From Planctomycetaceae bacterium (GTDB lineage Bacteria > Planctomycetota > Planctomycetia > Pirellulales > Pirellulaceae), in assembly GCA_016794985.1 (NCBI GenBank), contig JAEUIQ010000096.1, positions 1 to 64,000 of the forward strand: a stretch of 64,000 bases of DNA, read 5' to 3'. Shown here piece by piece: positions 16,540-25,401 of this stretch. Under the pieces are notes generated by a model. It searched no databases, was not told the DNA's origin, and worked only from the letters and a program-made list of their open reading frames with translations. The stretch's first letter is position 1. Every line of letters begins with the position of its first letter. The position numbers and the translations under genes were made by a program.

Positions 16540-18035
16540 TCCTGAGTATTCTGCTGAGTTGCGTGCACCTACCAGCCGGAACGCATGACGCCGCCGAAAA
16601 GAATCCCGCAGCCCGTCGCCCCAACATCGTCATCATCTTTATCGATGACATGGGCTACGCCGACATCGAACCCTTTGGTTGCAAGTCGTACGCCACGCCC
16701 AATCTCACGCAAATGGCCAAGCAAGGTCGCAAGTTTACTGATTGTTTGGTTTCGTCCGCCGTCTGTTCTTCTTCGCGAGTCGCGTTGTTGACCGGCTGTT
16801 ATCATCAACGGGTGGGAATCGACGGGGCGTTGGGCCCGGCTAGTGAGATTGGCATCAGCGAACATGAAACCACCATCGCTGAACTGTGCCGCGCGCAGGG
16901 TTACGCAACCGCCTGCTTCGGCAAGTGGCACTTGGGACACCATCCCAAGTTTCTCCCGACTGCGCATGGTTTCGATCGTTATTTTGGCATTCCTTACAGC
17001 AATGACATGTGGCCGCTGCACCCTGAGGCCGTGGCGCGGCGTCAACAGCAACCCACGGCGAAGTCGCCATGGCCGCCGCTGCCTTTGCTCCGCTCCAACG
17101 CACCTGGCGAGGTTGAAATCGTCAACTCGGACATGCAGCCCGACGATCAAAAACTCATGACGCGTCAATTCACTCAGCATGCGGTGGAGTTCATTCGCGA
17201 ACATCATTCGCAGCCGTTCTTTCTGTACTTGCCCCATCCGATGGTTCATGTGCCGCTGTACGTTTCGCCCGAGTATGAAGGACGAAGTGGTGCCGGTTTA
17301 TTCGGCGATGCCGTCCAAGAAGTTGATTGGTCCGTCGGCGAGATTCTTCGAGTGCTGGACGAGTTCAAGCTGTCCGAGAACACCTTGGTTATTTTCACTA
17401 GCGACAATGGACCTTGGTTGTCTTATGGCAATCACGCGGGCTCGGCAGCTCCCTTGCGCGAAGGCAAGGGGACCATGTTCGAAGGAGGTTGTCGTGTGCC
17501 CACCTTGATGCAATGGGCAGGAACCATCCCGGCCGGAACCACGTGCGACCAACTGGTTTCGACCATGGATTTTCTGCCGACCATTGCCAAATTGATTGGT
17601 GCTCCACTGCCGGAATTGAAGATCGATGGTCGCGATATTGGCCCACTGCTTCGCGCGGAGCCGGGTGCCGTCTCGCCTCACGACTACCTGTACCTGTTCT
17701 ACAACCCCCTGTCTTTGCACGCGATTCGGACGCCGCGGTGGAAACTGCACCTGCCGCACCCGTATCGAACGTTGTCGGGACGAGCCGGAGGCCGCGACGG
17801 GACGCCAGTTGCTTACGACCAAAAGCAACTGGAGTTGGCTCTGTTCGATCTCGCGGGGGATCTCGCGGAAACAACCGACGTGAAAGCCGAACATCCCGGA
17901 GTGGTCGCGGAGCTGTTGGCAGTCGCGGAACGAGCCCGAGGGCAATTGGGTGACCAATTGACAAAAACGACGGGGACAGAGCAACGCCCTCCTGGTAGAA
18001 TGGAGGCCGAGGACACCCGGCTGATCCGGGACTAG
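16527..18035 (+). CDS. Secreted sulfatase (arylsulfatase type)
   Basis: The 502-residue protein is a type I sulfatase with an export signal. Metal-binding Asp residues are in NIVIIFIDDMGYADIEPFG. The formylglycine site is AVCSSSRVALLTG, with Cys80 as the residue to be oxidised. Further motifs are GKWHLGHHPKF, the LYLPHPMVHVPL strand, and FTSDNGPW with the second Asp-Asn metal pair. The core reads C-S-S-S-R; the usual core is C-x-P/A-x-R. Substrates of planctomycete sulfatases are often sulfated polysaccharides, but none can be named here. The start at 16527 has GAGGAG 9 bases upstream and overlaps yraN. The pseudo-HtrA gene follows after 27 bases. Confidence 0.9.
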   Translation: MGTLILSILLSCVHLPAGTHDAAEKNPAARRPNIVIIFIDDMGYADIEPFGCKSYATPNLTQMAKQGRKFTDCLVSSAVCSSSRVALLTGCYHQRVGIDGALGPASEIGISEHETTIAELCRAQGYATACFGKWHLGHHPKFLPTAHGFDRYFGIPYSNDMWPLHPEAVARRQQQPTAKSPWPPLPLLRSNAPGEVEIVNSDMQPDDQKLMTRQFTQHAVEFIREHHSQPFFLYLPHPMVHVPLYVSPEYEGRSGAGLFGDAVQEVDWSVGEILRVLDEFKLSENTLVIFTSDNGPWLSYGNHAGSAAPLREGKGTMFEGGCRVPTLMQWAGTIPAGTTCDQLVSTMDFLPTIAKLIGAPLPELKIDGRDIGPLLRAEPGAVSPHDYLYLFYNPLSLHAIRTPRWKLHLPHPYRTLSGRAGGRDGTPVAYDQKQLELALFDLAGDLAETTDVKAEHPGVVAELLAVAERARGQLGDQLTKTTGTEQRPPGRMEAEDTRLIRD

Positions 18036-18062
18036 GGCTTTGATCGTCACGGAAAGATTTCG

Positions 18063-20156
18063 ATGTCGCTGCGTCACGTTATCGCATTGGTTTGTTTCGG
18101 ACTGTTCGGTTCGATTTCGTCCGAATCATTACTGGCGCAAGAGAATCACTTTCGGGACGTGATCGCGCAAGCTCAACTGAAGATGGTCAAAGTATCTGGG
18201 GCCAAAGCCGGAAACGTCGATGGCTATGCCAGTGGCATGATCGTTTCGAACGACGGAAAGATCTTGACGACCCAAGGCGTTTTCTTGGATGGCAATCAAG
18301 TTCAAGTCATACTACCAGATGGACAAACGCTGCCTGCAACTGTCGTGCGGCGCGACCGTCGTTTGCAAATGTCGTTGCTGGACGTCGGCGTACCGACTCC
18401 GCATTTTTTTGATCTAGAGAAAGAGTCGGCCGCTCGACAAGGCGATTGGGTCGTCGCTATCTCGAATGCGTTTAAAGTCGCTGACAAAGATGAGCCGTTG
18501 AGCGTGATGATGGGAGTGATCTCACTGCGGACCACCATCGATGCCAAACTCAATGAACGAGACGTGGCCTATTCCGGCCCTTTGGTGTTGATTGACGCAA
18601 TCACCAGCAATCCTGGTGCCGCGGGGGGTGTCGTACTCGATGGCGCCGGTCTGGTTGTGGGCATGATCGGTCGGATCATCGATAGTAGCGAAACCAACAC
18701 GCGACTGAACTACGCGGTTCCTTGCCCCGAAGTGCTTAAATTTATTCAGGGTCAATCGGAAGTAAGTACGGAACCAGCTCGCCGCAAGAACGCTGGGCAA
18801 CCGTTGGACTTGGGACTGAAGATCTTTACACTCAGCGGAAGATCGGCGGCACCGTATGTCGATCGCGTGACCCCGGGCGGATTGGCAGCGGCGGCAGGAA
18901 TTCAACCGGACGACTTGGTGGTTTCCATCGCCGGTGAAAAGGTCAATTCGGTCAGCCAATACACCGCGGCCATCGAGAACTTGACCGACGCTGAAGATGT
19001 CGTCATTGTCGTTGCTCGAAAGAAGGAGCTGATTCGCGTCTTGATTCCAGCATCCCGTTCAGCGACCGATGCGGGCAACTCGAGCGGGAACGCTGACTTG
19101 AATTCAGCAGCGACCTCGCCCAACGCTCCAACTTCCAACGACGATGCGGCCCTGGCTGCCTTGACAGGCGAGTTCTGGAGCGTCCCTTCAGTCGCGAGAA
19201 CGGCTTTGGAACGCGTCCGCCCGTCGGTGGTGACCATCGAATCGTTCGGAGGAATCACGGCCACCGAAGGTGTGATCGGTGGTATTCGAAAGCAGGGCGA
19301 AGGCAACACGACTGGCTTGATCATTAGTTCGGACGGTTTGGTAGTCACAAGTTTGTTCAATTTCGTGCGCAGCCCGCGCATCATCACAGTGATCATGGCA
19401 GACGGCCAGCGCAAGACGGCCACGATATTGGGGCGGGACCTCAGTCGCAATCTGTGCTTGCTTCAACTACAAGACGTGACGGGATTGCCAACTCCCGAGT
19501 GGGTTTCTCGGCAAGAGATTGAAGTTGGACAATACGCGGTCAGTTTGGGCGTGGGGTATGGCGATACTCGCCCGGCGGTCTCTGTTGGGATCATCAGTGC
19601 CGTGAATCGAATCGGCGGTCGTGCGTTACAAACGGATGCGAACATTAGCCCCGCCAATTACGGTGGTCCGTTGGTAGCGCTGGACGGACGCGTGTTTGGT
19701 GTCTGTGTCCCGCTGAGCCCAGGTGGCTTGTCCTCTAGTGCCGGCGTCGAATGGTACGATTCGGGCATTGGTTTCGCGATTTCGTTGGACGACATGGACT
19801 GGTGGATTCAACGCATGAAAGCAGGTGAAGACATTTTCCCAGGCATCATCGGTGTCACCGTCAATGACAACCCGGATGGGCCAGGCCTCCGAGTGGTTCG
19901 CACCATTCCAGGTTCGGCCGCCGCTCAACTCGATCTGCAAAAGGATGACGTTTTGCTCGCAGTCAATGACGTGCCACTCAAGTCTCAGGCAGACTTGATG
20001 GAGATTGTGAAGCGGATGACCAGTGGCGACAAGCTGAAGCTGCAGTACCGCCGCGGCGAAGAGACCCATGACGTCGAAGTCACGCTGACTCCACATCCGG
20101 ACAGCCAACCTAAAAGTCTGATCCCCGGCTTGCCACCTTTGGAAGAACTGCGGTAA
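18063..20156 (+). CDS. Secreted tandem HtrA-like protein, catalytically dead, two PDZ domains
   Basis: The 697-residue protein has a signal peptide and the order protease-like, PDZ, linker, protease-like, PDZ. Protease-like domain 1 (about 35-230) keeps the fold markers, but the His position is Gly72 (ILTTQGVF) and the Ser position is Ala187 (NPGAAGG). Domain 2 (about 380-590) has Phe432 for His (VVTSLFNF), Asn463 in place of Asp (SRNLCLLQL) and Tyr533 for Ser (SPANYGGPLV). PDZ domains lie at about 250-330 and 592-680 (RVTPGGLAAAAGIQPDDLV; TIPGSAAAQLDLQKDDVL). It probably binds peptides or protein ends without cutting them. Its place between the sulfatase and a cytochrome protein suggests a scaffold or chaperone for exported partners (inference). 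Confidence 0.85.
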   Translation: MSLRHVIALVCFGLFGSISSESLLAQENHFRDVIAQAQLKMVKVSGAKAGNVDGYASGMIVSNDGKILTTQGVFLDGNQVQVILPDGQTLPATVVRRDRRLQMSLLDVGVPTPHFFDLEKESAARQGDWVVAISNAFKVADKDEPLSVMMGVISLRTTIDAKLNERDVAYSGPLVLIDAITSNPGAAGGVVLDGAGLVVGMIGRIIDSSETNTRLNYAVPCPEVLKFIQGQSEVSTEPARRKNAGQPLDLGLKIFTLSGRSAAPYVDRVTPGGLAAAAGIQPDDLVVSIAGEKVNSVSQYTAAIENLTDAEDVVIVVARKKELIRVLIPASRSATDAGNSSGNADLNSAATSPNAPTSNDDAALAALTGEFWSVPSVARTALERVRPSVVTIESFGGITATEGVIGGIRKQGEGNTTGLIISSDGLVVTSLFNFVRSPRIITVIMADGQRKTATILGRDLSRNLCLLQLQDVTGLPTPEWVSRQEIEVGQYAVSLGVGYGDTRPAVSVGIISAVNRIGGRALQTDANISPANYGGPLVALDGRVFGVCVPLSPGGLSSSAGVEWYDSGIGFAISLDDMDWWIQRMKAGEDIFPGIIGVTVNDNPDGPGLRVVRTIPGSAAAQLDLQKDDVLLAVNDVPLKSQADLMEIVKRMTSGDKLKLQYRRGEETHDVEVTLTPHPDSQPKSLIPGLPPLEELR

Positions 20157-20168
20157 GGGTCCAAACGC

Positions 20169-23063
20169 GTGAACTGGTTAATCATCGTCGATCTTCTGCA
20201 AGTGTTGCTTGTCGGTGTCGCAACGGATGATCGCGACTTCTTTGTTCAACACGTTCGGCCCATATTCCAGAAGCACTGCTACGATTGTCATTCGGGGGCC
20301 CAAGCCAAAAGTGGCTTTCGTTTGGATATCAAAGCAGCGGCTTTTCGTGGCGGCGAACTCTACGGCACCAACATTCATGCGGGCCAACCCAAAGACAGTT
20401 TGCTTTTGACTTTGGTGGCTGATCCGAATGCGGAATTACCCATGCCTCCGGATGGGACACGGTTGTCGACGGAAGAAATTCAAGTCTTGGAAAAGTGGAT
20501 CCAATCGGGTGCCCATTGGCCTGAGGATGTCGATGCAGAGAAACTGTTAGAGCCGACGCAGCATTGGTCGTTTCAAGCGGTGGTGAAACCACTTCCACCA
20601 GCCGTCAAGCATCCGCGACATCAAAACCCGATCGATGATTTTATCGCGTCGCACTTGGCTCAATATCAATTGGAACCAGCACCGGAGGCTGACAAGAGCA
20701 CTTGGCTTCGTCGCGTGACCTTGGACCTGACCGGCTTGCCACCCACTCCGGCGGACCTCGAACAGTTCTTGGCCGATCACAGCGATTCAGCCCATGAAGC
20801 AGTCGTCGAACGCTTGTTGGCGTCACCGGAATACGGCCCGCGTTGGGCACAACATTGGTTGGATGTCGTTCGTTACGCGGATACTCATGGCTTTGAAGTC
20901 AACACCGAGCGTCCTCACGCGTGGCCATATCGAGATTACGTGATCGAAGCCTTTCAGCAAGACAAACCGTACGACCGATTCATTCGCGAACAATTGATCG
21001 GGGATCAATTGGGCGAAGATGCTGCTACCGGGTTCTTGCTGACCGCTTCCGTGCTCTTGCCGGGCCAGATCGGGCAAGACGATGCCTCCAAGCGACTCGC
21101 GCGACAAGATGCGTTGGATGAAATTGTAACCAACATCGGGCAAACGTTTATGGGTCTGAGCATTGGCTGTGCACGTTGTCACGATCATCGCTTTGATCCG
21201 ATCTCGCAGCGCGACTATTATTCGTTCCAGGCTTTAGTCGCTGGCGTCGAGTACGCGGATCGAACTTGGCGAAAGATGGAAGTCAACGATCGCCAGCAAC
21301 AGTTGATCGAGACCAACGCCCGGTTGCGCGCGCTCGAACAGCAGCTTCGTCTACTGGAGCCCTTGGCAGCACCGAAGGCTCTTGCCGATTCCAAGCCCAT
21401 GGAGGTGCTCACTGCGACTTTACTTGACGACAAAGCAAATGAACAAGGCGCCCCGTTCGTGCCGTTTCGGCGTCCTGCGGTTCGAGCAACATACAACATC
21501 GATCGATTTGCTCCGCTCAAGACCACTCGGGTTCGTTTCACGATTCTCCGCACCAATCGGCTCGAGCCATGCTTGGATGAACTGGAAGTCTGGAACACGA
21601 CTGGAGAAAATGTTGCCCGCCAGGAGCCGGCACCACAGGTCACGGCTTCAGGAGATACAGTTGCCATCGGCACACACGAACGTCGTTTTATCAATGATGG
21701 CGTCTACGGCAACAGCAGTAGCTGGATGTCCAATGTGGACGGTGGCGGATGGATTCAGTACGAGTGGAGCGAGCCACAAGAGATTGACGCAGTAACTTGG
21801 GGACGCGATCGAAACGGACAATACGATGATCGATTGGCGAGCGAGTATTGCATCGAAATCTGGGACGCCGATTTGCCTGCGACCGGCGACAGCGGCGAGG
21901 CAACTGGAGCTTGGCGCGTGATCGCCGATCACTCGGATCGTCAGCTCTTCGGGACACTCAACGAGCCGAATGCCACGTTGCCCAACGAGATTGCTTCGGT
22001 CGGCGATCGCCAACGACAGCAAGAGTTGCTTCAACAGCATCAGCAGTTGGAACGTCAGCGAGCCGACCTGCAACAGTCGCCCCAAGTGTTTGGCGGCCAG
22101 TTCCGGACACCGGATCGCACGTTTCTCCTGCGGCGCGGCAATCCCGAGTTGCCCCAGATGGAACTTCCCCCGGCCATGTTGTCGGTGTTTGGCGAGCGGT
22201 CATTGGCGACCGAAACCGAGGATGTCGCGCGAAGAACCGCGTTGGCCGACTGGCTGACAGAACCAAGTCATCCGTTGGTGGCCCGAGTGATGGTCAATCG
22301 AATCTGGCAAGGTCACTTCGGCGCCGGACTTGTGGCGACGCCCAGCGATTTTGGGCGCAATGGCCAAACGCCTTCGCATCCCGAATTGTTGGATTGGTTG
22401 GCCAGCGAGTTCGTTGAATCGGGGTGGTCAATCAAGTCGCTTCATCGATGGATCGTTTTGTCGGCGACCTATCGACAAGCGAGTAGGCATCATCATCCCG
22501 CAGCAATGGAACTGGATCGAGAAGTCCGCTGGCTTTGGCGATTTCCCGGAAGGCGTTTGGAGGCCGAGACGATTCGAGACAGTCAGTTGTTCGTTGCCGG
22601 TCAACTGAATACCGCCCAAGGCGGCCCAGGATTCGATTTTTTTGCGCAGCGCGGCGGATTGAGCGGCTTTGTTCCTGTTGAAGTTTTCGCCGAAGTAGGA
22701 CGTCGGCGAATGGTGTTTGCACACAAAGTCCGGCGCGAACGCGATGTTGTCTTTGGTGCTTTTGATTGTCCCGATGGCGGACAAAGTACTGCGACTCGCC
22801 GTGTCTCGACGACACCAATCCAAGCGCTCAACCTGCTGAATAGTCCGTTTGTGGTCGAACAAGCGGAAGCCTTGGCAACTAGAATCGTAAACGAAGTTGG
22901 CCAAGTCCCTGAAGCTCAGATCGAGCGACTGTGGCAACACTGTTTTAGTCGCATGCCTTCCGCCAATGAACTTGCGGCGGCTGATTCGTTAATCGGTCGA
23001 CACGGTTTGAGTTCGGTCTGTCGCGCTGTCCTCAACAGTAACGAATTTTTGCATCTGCCGTGA
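20169..23063 (+). CDS. DUF1549/DUF1553 planctomycete cytochrome protein (PSCyt1)
   Basis: The 964-residue protein starts with a hydrophobic export segment and a single c-type heme motif, CYDCH at residues 37-41, in the planctomycete cytochrome (PSCyt1) domain. A DUF1549 domain follows (WLRRVTLDLTGLPPTPADLEQF). Next comes a long middle insert with a beta-sandwich look and coiled-coil stretches. A C-terminal DUF1553 domain (HPLVARVMVNRIWQGHFGAGLV; STTPIQALNLLNSPFV) ends the protein. These proteins are abundant in planctomycetes and their reactions are unknown. The start is GTG at 20169, 12 bases after the pseudo-HtrA stop, so it is the last gene of the yraN operon. It often pairs with a DUF1501 gene, but none is adjacent here. 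Confidence 0.9.
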   Translation: MNWLIIVDLLQVLLVGVATDDRDFFVQHVRPIFQKHCYDCHSGAQAKSGFRLDIKAAAFRGGELYGTNIHAGQPKDSLLLTLVADPNAELPMPPDGTRLSTEEIQVLEKWIQSGAHWPEDVDAEKLLEPTQHWSFQAVVKPLPPAVKHPRHQNPIDDFIASHLAQYQLEPAPEADKSTWLRRVTLDLTGLPPTPADLEQFLADHSDSAHEAVVERLLASPEYGPRWAQHWLDVVRYADTHGFEVNTERPHAWPYRDYVIEAFQQDKPYDRFIREQLIGDQLGEDAATGFLLTASVLLPGQIGQDDASKRLARQDALDEIVTNIGQTFMGLSIGCARCHDHRFDPISQRDYYSFQALVAGVEYADRTWRKMEVNDRQQQLIETNARLRALEQQLRLLEPLAAPKALADSKPMEVLTATLLDDKANEQGAPFVPFRRPAVRATYNIDRFAPLKTTRVRFTILRTNRLEPCLDELEVWNTTGENVARQEPAPQVTASGDTVAIGTHERRFINDGVYGNSSSWMSNVDGGGWIQYEWSEPQEIDAVTWGRDRNGQYDDRLASEYCIEIWDADLPATGDSGEATGAWRVIADHSDRQLFGTLNEPNATLPNEIASVGDRQRQQELLQQHQQLERQRADLQQSPQVFGGQFRTPDRTFLLRRGNPELPQMELPPAMLSVFGERSLATETEDVARRTALADWLTEPSHPLVARVMVNRIWQGHFGAGLVATPSDFGRNGQTPSHPELLDWLASEFVESGWSIKSLHRWIVLSATYRQASRHHHPAAMELDREVRWLWRFPGRRLEAETIRDSQLFVAGQLNTAQGGPGFDFFAQRGGLSGFVPVEVFAEVGRRRMVFAHKVRRERDVVFGAFDCPDGGQSTATRRVSTTPIQALNLLNSPFVVEQAEALATRIVNEVGQVPEAQIERLWQHCFSRMPSANELAAADSLIGRHGLSSVCRAVLNSNEFLHLP

Positions 23064-23417
23064 TTTGGAGTGAATTGCACCATCGGGACGGGCTACGACA
23101 TTGGCCAACAGCAATCATTTTTTTCTATAGTTCGTGAATAATCGCGACCTGGGAACGGTTCGCTGGAATGGCCACCCGTCACCAGTCGATACCCGTGTCG
23201 TCATAGAAGGGAGAGTCAAACGGGTTGACGAATCCCGCAATTCTTGGAACGATCACATGGCGGTCACGATCATCGAAATCTTGAACGACATCTCGATCGT
23301 TCCATCACGCCCCGCAGTCCGTGACAGAGTGTTCGCTCAGGAAATGACGCGACGCGTGGAGCCGCCCCATGCCGATTTTTGTAGTCATTCTCGACTCAGT
23401 AAAGGTGAGAAATTCGA
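23064..23417. other. Intergenic stretch before mgtC
   Basis: No gene, hairpin array or recognised repeat is seen. The last 20 bases contain the ribosome site of the MgtC-family gene. Confidence 0.4.
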
Positions 23418-23921
23418 ATGCTTGAAACACCGTATCTGTTGTCCGCAATGCAATTTGACGTCACCACGTTTTTTGATGACCTTGTCCGCTTATCGCTCGC
23501 CGTCATCCTCGGTGGCATGGTGGGAGCTGAACGTCAATTGGCGGGCCAATCGGCGGGTTTGCGTACACACGTGATGGTGGCCTTGGGTTCGGCAGTCTTC
23601 ACTTTGGCCGGGATCGCCACCGCCGGGGGTGACATGCAACAAGTGACCCGCGTCGTGCAGGGTGTGGCGGCGGGTGTGGGTTTTCTCGGAGCGGGCGCTA
23701 TCTTGCGAATCGATGGCGACACGAAGGTCAAAGGGCTGACGACCGCTGGCTCAATCTGGGTTGCGGCGGCAATGGGCACCGCAGCAGGACTGGGCGAATA
23801 CGCTTTGGCCGCGTCGGCCACGATCGCTTCTTTAGTTGTCTTGGTCGTGCTCCGACCACTGGGCAAACACCTCGATGGTCTTGCTCGACGACGGACATCA
23901 AAGAATTCATCCGAGGAGTAA
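23418..23921 (+). CDS. MgtC/SapB family membrane protein
   Basis: The 167-residue protein has about four to five membrane segments. It carries the MgtC/SapB signature: LGGMVGAERQLAGQSAGLRTHVMVALGSA, then VVQGVAAGVGFLGAGAILR and VKGLTTAGSIWVAAAMGTAAGLG (each read in parts). MgtC proteins are inner-membrane proteins linked to magnesium limitation and regulation of ATP synthase; short versions without the cytoplasmic C-terminal domain, like this one, are less well understood. AAGGTGAG lies 9 bases before the ATG. It appears to stand alone. Confidence 0.9.
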   Translation: MLETPYLLSAMQFDVTTFFDDLVRLSLAVILGGMVGAERQLAGQSAGLRTHVMVALGSAVFTLAGIATAGGDMQQVTRVVQGVAAGVGFLGAGAILRIDGDTKVKGLTTAGSIWVAAAMGTAAGLGEYALAASATIASLVVLVVLRPLGKHLDGLARRRTSKNSSEE

Positions 23922-24068
23922 CGATTCCGATTTCTCTGCCTGAATGGACCGGTGGCCATCCAACTGCATTTGGAGAACTGGGCTGGCCAACGGCGTCTTG
24001 ATTCACGATATGAACAGGCTCTCTCGCCTCCAACTTTGCGATGTCGTCGTTGGAGCGACCTTTGAGAG

Positions 24069-24500
24069 TTATGCAAAGAAATAGCTCCACAGTTTTTCAG
24101 TGCGGTATATTGCCAGTGCGAACGTATTTCGAATGTTCGCGTAAAAGGTGCTTTTGTTGCTGTCGGTTGTCAACAACTGGAAGTCAACCAAAGCCCGTTT
24201 ATCGATCGACTGGCAACGATGGCTTCGGGTTTTCGTTTCGTGCCGTTGCCACCAGACTCGTTCGATCGGATTTGTCTCCGGCGAATAGGCGGGCAGGAAG
24301 TCCAAATCAATTCGATGGCCCCATGACTTCAGATATGCCCGTACGTCTTTGGACTTGTGAAATTATGCATTGTCGCAGATCACATGAATGCGGACGTCAA
24401 CTCGAAGGCGACGACGAAGGTCGTTCAAGCGGGGCAGGAACTGGCCGGAGTTGCGGCGTGTTTGAGGTTCACTGACTAGCCACATCAGTTGTCCAAACGG
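24069..24500 (-). pseudogene. IS630-type transposase remnant with in-frame stop
   Basis: On the minus strand, LMWLVSEPQTRRNSGQFL followed by IHVICDNA gives the middle of an IS630/DDE_3 transposase. A TAA at 24360-24362 interrupts the conserved DNA-x-FH step. The same frame then continues FHKSKDVRAYLKSWGH and LDFLPAYSPETNPIERVWW, which holds the catalytic Glu. After this the frame drifts from the family. The N-terminal half cannot be recognised upstream of about 24500, so the copy is truncated as well as stopped. Confidence 0.8.
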
Positions 24501-24801
24501 GGGAACCCGAGAGATACTGCTTTCGCTTGTCTCCCAGAGCTTCAACTTCGGCCGGAAGCCCGCGAGGCAGCCATTGGCTACCGATTGTCGCGTTCGAATG
24601 GATATGGACCATGGCTTGGATTGGATAGGATTGGATTCGAAGAGCAATGAACTCGGCGCGCCCCTGCGAACGTGTGGCGCTATCCAGTCCTTATCCACAA
24701 ACTCTGGGAAATCCCTTCACCCGTTGCAAAATTTTCTTCAACCAAGGTTGTTGGTTTGAAAGATCTGTCGCTACAATGTCGGAGGAGCCGCGGAAGATGT
24801 T

Positions 24802-25401
24802 ATGGAAAATGATCAGCCAATCACTCAGTGGATCGATGGATTGCGTCAGGGAGACGACGAATCCGTGCGTCGCATATGGGAGAGTTTATTTGATCGGCTC
24901 TTGCAGGTCGCCCGAAAGCGTTTGAAGTCGGCCAAAACAGCGGCCTACGATGAAGAAGATGTCGTCGTTAGCGCGTTCAAGAGCTTTTGTCTGGGCGTTA
25001 GACTAGGGCGTTACCCTAAACTGCAAAGTCGCGAGGATCTGTGGCGACTGCTGTTTGTGATTACTTCGCGGAAGGTGGCTGACCAGTTCGTCTTTCAACA
25101 GCGGGAAAAGCGTGACGCGCGACGCGAAGTTGTCGAGGCCGACATGAACGGCGTTTCGCAGCACGGAAATACAGCATGGTTCCTTTCCAAAGAGCCCACA
25201 CCGCAGTTCGCTGCCGAGTGTGCGGATCAGCTGCGATTTTTGCTGGCCCAATTGCAGCATGAAGACCTAAAGCGCGTTGCGATCTTGAAGATGGAGGGTT
25301 ACACCAATCCCGAGATCTCAGAAAAACTGGGACGCAGTCTCACGACCATCGAGCGAAAACTGAGGACGATTCGCGAAATCTGGAGTCAGTCGGAAGCATG
25401 A
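24802..25401 (+). CDS. ECF-type RNA polymerase sigma factor (kinase-linked)
   Basis: The 199-residue protein has an ECF sigma layout. Region 2 is about residues 15-95, with a YDEEDVVVSAFKSFCLG helix and a following DLWRLLFVITSRKVADQ segment. A linker precedes region 4 at about 130-195 (ILKMEGYTNPEISEKLGRSLTTIERKLRTIREIW), whose helix-turn-helix recognises the -35 element. The stop overlaps the start of the downstream Ser/Thr kinase by four bases (ATGA), so the two are translationally coupled. Planctomycetes are known for ECF groups paired with kinases. GGAAG lies 6 bases before the ATG. Confidence 0.9.
   Translation: MENDQPITQWIDGLRQGDDESVRRIWESLFDRLLQVARKRLKSAKTAAYDEEDVVVSAFKSFCLGVRLGRYPKLQSREDLWRLLFVITSRKVADQFVFQQREKRDARREVVEADMNGVSQHGNTAWFLSKEPTPQFAAECADQLRFLLAQLQHEDLKRVAILKMEGYTNPEISEKLGRSLTTIERKLRTIREIWSQSEA

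Noticed and set aside
18063-20156. Active DegP/HtrA protease
   Set aside because: All catalytic positions in both domains are replaced, so a protease call would mislead.
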